Positions 1 to 5,260 of a DNA stretch of 5,260 bases are shown in pieces. The first letter of the stretch is position 1, and each line of letters starts with the position of its first letter. The stretch is from Clostridia bacterium (lineage in GTDB: Bacteria; Bacillota_A; Clostridia; Christensenellales; Aristaeellaceae). Under the pieces are notes generated by a model. It searched no databases, was not told the origin of the DNA, and was given only the letters and a program-made list of their open reading frames with translations. The translations under genes were made by a program, and so were the position numbers. The DNA lies in the NCBI GenBank assembly GCA_009783365.1, contig WRHG01000141.1:1-5260 (forward strand). The letters run 5' to 3'.

Positions 1-309
1 GCTGGTCATTGGATCCTGAAAAATCATGCCGATGTCCTTGCCTCGAATCATCCGCATTTGCTTACGGTCGAGCGCTCTTATGTCTTTCTCGTCAAAGCGA
101 ATTTCACCGCTTTTGATTCTTCCCGGGTACTCGATCATCTGCATCAGCGCGTTCACCGACACGCTCTTTCCGCTTCCCGATTCTCCGACGATTCCAAGCA
201 CCTTTCCTCGATCCAGCGTGAAACTCACGCCGTTGACAGCCTTGACCTCTCCGGCCGGCGTATAAAATGAGACGGCTAGATCCTGTATCTCCAGCAGATG
301 CTCGTCCAT
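1..309 (-). CDS. oppD: Oligopeptide ABC transporter ATP-binding protein, OppD/DppD-like (N-terminal part only, cut by window edge)
   Basis: This is the cytoplasmic ATPase subunit of a peptide-type ABC importer, which hydrolyses ATP to drive uptake through the OppB-OppC channel. The first 103 residues are in the window and the rest lies beyond position 1. The Walker A motif GESGSGKS is at residues 42-49. The Q-loop region MIFQDPMTS is at 95-103, with Q98, and is typical of OppD/DppD. The start chosen is ATG at 307-309, which has AAAGGAAG just upstream. An in-frame ATG at 343-345 would add 12 residues but has no ribosome binding site. The gene follows the oppC-like stop by 39 bases on the same strand, so it is the third gene of the operon. 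The Walker B and signature motifs, and the C-terminal oligopeptide extension, are outside the window. OppD versus DppD (peptide length or nickel specificity) cannot be decided from this part. The family is certain; the exact substrate is not. Confidence 0.93.
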   Translation of the reverse strand, partial: MDEHLLEIQDLAVSFYTPAGEVKAVNGVSFTLDRGKVLGIVGESGSGKSVSVNALMQMIEYPGRIKSGEIRFDEKDIRALDRKQMRMIRGKDIGMIFQDPMTS

Positions 310-318
310 CGACAAACT

Positions 319-326
319 CTTCCTTT
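319..326 (-). promoter_or_regulatory. Ribosome binding site of the oppD-like gene
   Basis: AAAGGAAG on the minus strand ends 9 bases before the ATG at 309. It decides for this start over the in-frame ATG at 345, which lacks a purine-rich site. Confidence 0.7.
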
Positions 327-348
327 CACCAAATTCGCTGTCCATCGT

Positions 349-1389
349 TCAATCGCGCGTCCTGGGATCAAGCGCGTCCCGAAGACCATCCCCCAATTGG
401 TTCATCGCCAGCATGATCAGCGCGATCATCATGGCAGGGATCAGCAGGCGGTGGGGGTATGACTGGTAACCGTTCAATGCGTCATTGACCAGCGAACCGA
501 GAGAGGCCATGGGCGTGGATACGCCCAACCCGATGAAACTGAGGAAAGATTCCGTGAAGATGGCCGTAGGCACCTGGAACATCGTGGTCACGATAATCGT
601 ACCGATGCAGTTCGGAATCATATGTTTGAAGATGATGCGGCGGCTGCGCGCGCCGAAAGCTCTTGCGGCCAATACATATTCGGAGTTTTTTAGCACCAAA
701 ATTTGTCCCCGTACGATGCGCGCCATGTTCACCCAATAGAGCATTGCAAACGTGATGAATATCGATAAAAGGCTTGCTCCCAAACGGCTGAGGGACCGTA
801 GCGCACCACTGTTGAACAACGCCTGGATGGGTTCTTTCAATACGATCCCAAGCAGTATGACCACCAACACATCCGGCAGGGAATGCATTACTTCGGCGAT
901 ACGCATCATCACGTTGTCTACCCAACCGCCGATATAACCGGATATAGCGCCATAGGTGGTGCCAATCAAAAGGATGATGATGCTGGAAACAATACCGATC
1001 GCCATTGAAATACGAGTGCCGATCATCACGCGTACCATCAAGTCGCGTCCCAACTGGTCGGTTCCGAAGGGGTGAAAATATGGCGATAGCATTGGCGCCA
1101 GCCGCTCATGCCCGCGGAGCTGCTGATCGTAGGAATAGGGGGTCAGCAGCGGACCGATCCAAGCAAAAGCCAATACGCCCAATATGATCCATGCGCAGGT
1201 TAAAGCGACCTTGTTTTTACGAAAACGGCGCAGCGCGTCCTTCCAATAGGTGGAGGAGGGGCGCATATGTACAAGCTGCTCACGTTCCTTCTCGGTGGCC
1301 GGCTCCCAAAGCTCCGGCGAGATATGGAAAGTGAATAAATGGGTGTTTGTTTTTGATTTGCCCAACAGCCTTTCAGGCCTTGTTTCCAT
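349..1389 (-). CDS. oppC: Oligopeptide ABC transporter permease, OppC/DppC-like
   Basis: This is the second membrane-spanning subunit of a peptide ABC importer; it pairs with the OppB-like protein to form the channel. The protein is 346 residues with a long cytoplasmic N-terminus (1-60). That segment includes the STYWKDALRRFRKNK block typical of the OppC N-terminal domain. A first membrane helix follows at about 61-82. The conserved external motif FGTDQLGRD is at 108-116. Further helices lie near 125-148, 170-186, 204-222, 262-285 and 314-334. The EAA coupling loop, EYVLAARAFGA to HMIPN, is at 237-260 and docks on the ATPase. The C-terminal QLGDGLRDALDPR signature is present at 331-343. The ATG start at 1387-1389 has AGGGGG eight bases upstream. 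An in-frame TTG at 1434 would add 15 residues and overlap the upstream gene, with no better site. The gene begins 19 bases after the oppB-like stop. The length is slightly above the usual 300 because of the N-terminal extension, which is common in Firmicutes. The substrate is unknown. Confidence 0.95.
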   Translation of the reverse strand: METRPERLLGKSKTNTHLFTFHISPELWEPATEKEREQLVHMRPSSTYWKDALRRFRKNKVALTCAWIILGVLAFAWIGPLLTPYSYDQQLRGHERLAPMLSPYFHPFGTDQLGRDLMVRVMIGTRISMAIGIVSSIIILLIGTTYGAISGYIGGWVDNVMMRIAEVMHSLPDVLVVILLGIVLKEPIQALFNSGALRSLSRLGASLLSIFITFAMLYWVNMARIVRGQILVLKNSEYVLAARAFGARSRRIIFKHMIPNCIGTIIVTTMFQVPTAIFTESFLSFIGLGVSTPMASLGSLVNDALNGYQSYPHRLLIPAMMIALIMLAMNQLGDGLRDALDPRTRD

Positions 1390-1397
1390 CGTGAACG

Positions 1398-1403
1398 CCC
1401 CCT
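1398..1403 (-). promoter_or_regulatory. Ribosome binding site of the oppC-like gene
   Basis: AGGGGG on the minus strand is 8 bases from the ATG at 1389. It supports that start over the upstream in-frame TTG at 1434. It lies in the 19-base gap after the oppB-like stop codon. Confidence 0.7.
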
Positions 1404-1408
1404 GCCTA

Positions 1409-2323
1409 TCAATCGTATTGAATGCGGGGGTCAATTACCCCATACAACAGGTCGACAATTAAGTTTAAGAATATCAGCACCGCGGAAAAGAACACGGTGG
1501 TGCCCATCACGAGCGGATAATCGCGGTTATTGATGGATTCGATAAAAAACTTACCCATTCCAGGAACCGTAAAAATCCTTTCGATGACGAACCCGCCGGT
1601 CAGCACGCCAGCCGAGAGTATCGCGAGATAGGACACCACCGGTACGATGGAAATTCGCAACGCATGCTTGAAGATGACTTTGCGCTCCGCCAATCCTTTT
1701 GCGCGCGCCGTCTTGATATAGTCCTGCCCCAACACGTCCAGCATGCTTGAACGTGTTAGGCGGGCGATAAAGCAAGAAGGAAAGAAGGATAGCGCGATGG
1801 CCGGCATGATGTAGTGCTGCCAGGATGATAATCCAAGCGTGGGCAACCATCCCAACGCCACGCCAAACAATAGGAGCAGCGTAGTTGCCATCACGAAATT
1901 CGGCACGGCTATGCCTAATGTGGCAATAAACATGATAATTCGGTCCACCACCGAGTTTCTCTTATACGCGGCGTATACGCCCGCCGGCACGCCCATAAGC
2001 AGCGCAAAGCAGATGGCCACAACGCCAAGGCCTGCGGAGACAGGGAACTTCTCGCCAATAATCTGATTCACGGAAAACCCGATGCGCTTATAAGAATCGC
2101 CCAAATCGAATCGAAGCAGACGGCCCATATACATGGTGTACTGCTCCAACAACGGTTTGTCCAAACCGTACTTGCGCTCCATCGCTTCAACTGTTTTTTT
2201 ACTGGCCCGTTCCGTATTAAAAGGGCCGCCCGGAACGATATTCATAAGAAAGAACGTAAGTGTGGCCACGACAAAAAGCGTCACAACAGCAGAAAATACC
2301 CGCTTTACAATGAATCTGACCAA
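1409..2323 (-). CDS. oppB: Oligopeptide ABC transporter permease, OppB/DppB-like, TTG start
   Basis: This is the first permease subunit of the peptide ABC importer and the first gene of the operon. The protein is 304 residues, the normal OppB length. It begins MVRFIVKRV, matching the family's usual short basic N-terminus before helix 1 (about 9-29). The family block ATLTFFLMNIVPGGPF is at 20-35, and RKYGLDKPLLEQY is at 50-62. Helices lie near 98-119, 128-155, 172-187, 225-249 and 274-296. The EAA loop, DYIKTARAKGLAERKVIFKH, is at 201-220. GGFVIERIFTVPGMG is at 243-257 and the C-terminal YGVIDPRI at 294-301. The TTG start at 2321-2323 is chosen because of this N-terminus and because GAGGGGAA lies just upstream. 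The open frame continues upstream to 2542, but that part runs back through the promoter region and the end of the acyltransferase gene and has no family similarity. The stop is 19 bases before the oppC-like start. No binding-protein gene precedes it. Confidence 0.94.
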   Translation of the reverse strand: MVRFIVKRVFSAVVTLFVVATLTFFLMNIVPGGPFNTERASKKTVEAMERKYGLDKPLLEQYTMYMGRLLRFDLGDSYKRIGFSVNQIIGEKFPVSAGLGVVAICFALLMGVPAGVYAAYKRNSVVDRIIMFIATLGIAVPNFVMATTLLLLFGVALGWLPTLGLSSWQHYIMPAIALSFFPSCFIARLTRSSMLDVLGQDYIKTARAKGLAERKVIFKHALRISIVPVVSYLAILSAGVLTGGFVIERIFTVPGMGKFFIESINNRDYPLVMGTTVFFSAVLIFLNLIVDLLYGVIDPRIQYD

Positions 2324-2326
2324 ACG

Positions 2327-2334
2327 TTCCCCTC
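2327..2334 (-). promoter_or_regulatory. Ribosome binding site that fixes the TTG start of the oppB-like gene
   Basis: GAGGGGAA on the minus strand; the AGGGG core is 5 bases from the TTG at 2323. The spacing is a little short. A GTG at 2344, four to five codons after a HRV-coding stretch, has no comparable site, so TTG is preferred. Confidence 0.65.
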
Positions 2335-2381
2335 GCTTTCCCACACGATGAATGATACGCCAATCGTAATGATGTTTGACT

Positions 2382-2411
2382 ATTCTACCACAAATCCGGA
2401 TATCAAGGCAA
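2382..2411 (-). promoter_or_regulatory. Likely sigma-A promoter of the opp operon (extended -10)
   Basis: On the minus strand TTGCCT (2406-2411) is followed after 18 bases by TAGAAT (2382-2387), with TGG directly before the -10 box, an extended -10 arrangement. Transcription would start near 2374-2376, leaving about 50 bases of leader before the TTG start of the oppB-like gene. The -10 box differs from TATAAT at one position and the -35 box is weaker. An 8-base palindrome, ATCCGGAT (2394-2401), lies between the boxes. It could be an operator or chance. The assignment rests on motif match and position only. Confidence 0.55.
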
Positions 2412-2453
2412 GTTCCATTCTTATGAAATATTATTAATGCATCTTCGTCCGCT

Positions 2454-3461
2454 CTAACCTGCGTTTTTTGCGGAGGCAAAAAAACGGTTTCCAACCCGCC
2501 GTACGATCCAATGGTATCCAATCCCCGCCAGCAAGCATCCAAGGCTTGCCAAGAGCCACAGCCATGGGCCGGTTATTTGCTCCTCCTTACCCCATTTTTC
2601 AAGCCAAACATTGAACAAGTAGATCTCAAAGGAAGCTTTACCCATCATTCGCAAGGGCGCGAAAAGGAACTTGAGTCGTTCCATGCGATGAAAAAGGAAG
2701 CACAGAAAAAGGCATAGCGGCGGCGTGATTAGGATAAAAGGATGCCAATACATGCCATTGGCATAAAGCAGCTCCGGATAGCGTGAGAAACAAAGAAGCA
2801 GCGCTCCCATTCCAAGGGGCAGCGCGATCCACAGCGCCAGGCGGTTTGCGTACGGCTTTCGCACGCTCTTTCTTTCCATGGCAAAAGCCATGCCAAGAAG
2901 AAAGACCGGCATCCGAGATACTGCCATATAGCGGTCATCGCCAACGCAACACAACCCTGCCAGGAAAGAGCATCCGAGTAAAAAAGCCATCGTTCGGAAA
3001 GGCTGCCCGCTTTTTAAAACGCATGCATGGAAAAGAGGAGCCATGAGCAAAAACAAAATGAGCGCTCCCATGTACCAATTGAACACAGACGGCGCTCCCA
3101 GCCAATACCCAAGCATAAACAGATTACCCGATACGCTGCGGATGATCTCTGTTGTGCTCAGTCCATAGCGGGGAAGCATCAGAAGCATCCAGCATAGGAT
3201 GAAAGGCACGTAAGCGGGCAGGATGCGGCTCATGCGGCGGCGCCAGTAACTGCTCAGATCATTGTTCTTGCTTAAGGAATGATAAAGCCCGTATCCTGTT
3301 AGGAAAAAAAAGAGATCCACGCCTCCGTAACCGATTTTTTGAACATGGTATAGGATACCCGGGCTTCTTAAAGCCATATGAAAAAAAACAATCCATAGAA
3401 TGGCTGTACCCTTCAGCTCGTTTCGATACCGGCTGAGCCATTGGGACGTTACCGCCTGCAC
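2454..3461 (-). CDS. Integral membrane acyltransferase, AT3 (Acyltransferase_3/OafA-type) family, GTG start
   Basis: The AT3 family transfers acyl groups, often acetyl, from the cytoplasm to sugars or glycans on the outer face of the membrane. The 335-residue protein opens with the family signature: NELKGTAILWIVFFH at 14-28, then GGVDLFFFLTGYGLYHSL at 46-63. SYWRRRMSRILPAYVPF follows at 71-87. Hydrophobic segments, about ten in all, cover most of the rest, including 17-32, 46-61, 83-98, 128-145, 156-172, 183-195, 207-225, 240-257, 277-290 and 298-319. H28 is the family's conserved membrane histidine. The usual R-x10-H partner position is K17 here. There is no C-terminal SGNH domain, so it is an AT3-only protein. 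The GTG start at 3459-3461 has AAGAAGGTG upstream. It begins 31 bases after atpC with no terminator between, so it is probably transcribed with the atp operon. The substrate cannot be inferred; cell-wall or exopolysaccharide acylation is the general family expectation. Confidence 0.88.
   Translation of the reverse strand: MQAVTSQWLSRYRNELKGTAILWIVFFHMALRSPGILYHVQKIGYGGVDLFFFLTGYGLYHSLSKNNDLSSYWRRRMSRILPAYVPFILCWMLLMLPRYGLSTTEIIRSVSGNLFMLGYWLGAPSVFNWYMGALILFLLMAPLFHACVLKSGQPFRTMAFLLGCSFLAGLCCVGDDRYMAVSRMPVFLLGMAFAMERKSVRKPYANRLALWIALPLGMGALLLCFSRYPELLYANGMYWHPFILITPPLCLFLCFLFHRMERLKFLFAPLRMMGKASFEIYLFNVWLEKWGKEEQITGPWLWLLASLGCLLAGIGYHWIVRRVGNRFFASAKNAG
2462..2486. repeat. Inverted repeat at the 3' end of the acyltransferase gene
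   Basis: Arms CGTTTTTTGC (2462-2471) and GCAAAAAAACG (2476-2486) flank a 4-base loop, with one bulged A. The repeat lies inside the last codons of the acyltransferase, eight codons before its stop to three before it. The stem is mostly A-T and lacks a following U run in the minus-strand RNA, so it is at best a weak terminator or 3'-end structure. Confidence 0.4.
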
Positions 3462-3466
3462 CGGCG

Positions 3467-3475
3467 CACCTTCTT
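3467..3475 (-). promoter_or_regulatory. Ribosome binding site that fixes the GTG start of the acyltransferase
   Basis: AAGAAGGTG on the minus strand; the AAGG core is 7 bases from the GTG at 3461. It lies in the 31-base gap after the atpC stop codon. No ATG lies close by in this frame, so the site is what identifies the start. Confidence 0.65.
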
Positions 3476-3492
3476 TCTAAAGCACTTTAATG

Positions 3493-3915
3493 CTAGGAAT
3501 GGTTCACATTTCGCCTGCTGCTCACCCGTAGGCGGGTCATTGCCCGCAGCAGCGTGGCCTGATTCATCAAATGGCTTTGACGATCCTGTTTATGCAGCAA
3601 AGCCTCCCGAGCCCGCCGTTCCGCACGCTCCGCCCGCACCCGGTCAATATCTTCCGGCCACTCTGCAGATTGCAGCATCACCACCGCTTGGTCCTGGGTA
3701 ACCGTTATAAAACCGTCGGAGGCCGCCGCCCGTTTTTCCAAACGGTTGGCGTCCCGAAGAAGGAGCTCCCCCTCCGCCAGCGCAATGACGGCAGGCGCGC
3801 ATCCGGCCCATATGCAGGTTTTACCATCTTGCGCCTGAACAGTTAACATCTCCACCAATCCTTGATAAAACGTATGTTCCGGCGTCAGAATGGATAGTTC
3901 AAATGTTGCTGCCAT
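3493..3915 (-). CDS. atpC: F1Fo ATP synthase epsilon subunit
   Basis: Epsilon is part of the central rotor stalk of the F1 sector, on the cytoplasmic side of the membrane. It joins gamma to the c-ring and can inhibit ATP hydrolysis. The protein is 140 residues, the usual length. The N-terminal beta-sandwich (about 1-85) opens with MAATFELSILTPEHTFYQG, a typical epsilon start, followed by VEMLTVQAQDG at 21-31. The C-terminal two-helix domain (about 88-135) carries EDIDRVRAERAERRAREAL at 88-106. IDRVRA at 90-95 matches the I/L-D-x-x-R-A motif known from ATP-binding epsilon subunits of Bacillus-type enzymes. The usual GILPGHAPLV stretch reads CIWAGCAPAV (34-43), so the conserved glycine-histidine pair is altered. 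The ATG at 3913-3915 is chosen because GGAGGTG lies upstream within the end of atpD. The open frame continues to 4011 but runs through atpD coding sequence. It starts four bases after the atpD stop, so the two are translationally close. No plain terminator follows. Confidence 0.95.
   Translation of the reverse strand: MAATFELSILTPEHTFYQGLVEMLTVQAQDGKTCIWAGCAPAVIALAEGELLLRDANRLEKRAAASDGFITVTQDQAVVMLQSAEWPEDIDRVRAERAERRAREALLHKQDRQSHLMNQATLLRAMTRLRVSSRRNVNHS
3515..3552 (-). repeat. Possible mRNA hairpin near the 3' end of atpC
   Basis: The outer arms CTGCTGC and GCAGCAG (3515-3521 and 3546-3552) pair over seven bases. Inside them ACCCG (3524-3528) pairs with CGGGT (3533-3537) over a 4-base loop, with an asymmetric internal loop. 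The structure is within atpC coding sequence about 20 bases before its stop and has no U run after it, so it is not a standard terminator. It could be a stability or processing element, or chance in GC-rich arginine and alanine codons. Confidence 0.35.
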
Positions 3916-3919
3916 GGAC

Positions 3920-5260
<1,341 letters not shown>

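Larger units (their letters stand above)
2324..2453. other. Intergenic region between the acyltransferase and the opp operon
   Basis: This is the longest non-coding stretch in the window at 130 bases. It is AT-rich in its right half (about 2412-2440). It holds the opp promoter candidate and the oppB ribosome binding site. I looked for a rho-independent terminator for the upstream transcription unit and saw no GC-rich stem followed by a U run. Either termination is rho-dependent or occurs inside the end of the acyltransferase gene, or transcription reads through into opp. No small gene or riboswitch fold was recognised. Confidence 0.6.

Noticed and set aside
26..270. Plus-strand open frames at the left edge
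   Set aside because: They are antisense to the OppD-like ATPase, whose Walker A and Q-loop are clear.
482..925. Minus-strand open frame of 147 codons in another frame inside the oppC-like gene
   Set aside because: It is rich in His, Arg and Gly, as expected for an out-of-frame reading. The overlapping permease has all its family motifs.
2324..2542. A 73-residue N-terminal extension of the oppB-like protein
   Set aside because: It would overlap the acyltransferase gene and run through the promoter and ribosome binding site. OppB family proteins begin at the MVRFIVKR-type segment.
3441..3701. Plus-strand open frame of 86 codons across the atpC-acyltransferase junction
   Set aside because: It is antisense to two real genes and their gap, proline- and alanine-rich, with no recognisable domain.

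Overview
All genes in this window lie on the minus strand, so they read from right to left. The window suggests a bacterium of the Firmicutes/Clostridia type. The evidence is strong purine-rich Shine-Dalgarno sites, use of GTG and TTG as start codons, and oligopeptide permease and F1-ATPase sequences that resemble clostridial homologues. Base composition looks close to balanced, and no genus can be named from the sequence alone.

The layout in reading order has two blocks. The first (5260 to 2454) is the 3' end of an F1Fo ATP synthase operon: atpD (beta subunit, 5' end cut off by the window edge) and atpC (epsilon subunit), four bases apart. After 31 bases comes an integral membrane acyltransferase of the AT3 (Acyltransferase_3) family, starting at a GTG codon. 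No terminator is visible between atpC and the acyltransferase, so the latter is probably read from the ATP synthase transcript. It is the one unexpected gene in the window.

The second block begins after a 130-base AT-rich intergenic region (2324-2453), the longest non-coding stretch here. That region carries a good extended -10 promoter candidate. The block is an oligopeptide/dipeptide ABC transporter operon: oppB-like permease (TTG start), oppC-like permease, and the first 103 codons of an oppD-like ATPase that runs off the left edge. OppB and OppC form the membrane channel and OppD powers it. No substrate-binding protein and no second ATPase lie inside the window.

The genes are complete and intact apart from the two cut by the window edges. 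I see no RNA genes, insertion sequences, CRISPR arrays or phage genes, and no plus-strand gene that I believe. I found no convincing undescribed system. The points most worth checking are the acyltransferase attached to the atp operon, several substitutions at normally conserved sites of the beta subunit, an ATP-binding motif in epsilon, and an RNA hairpin near the atpC stop codon.
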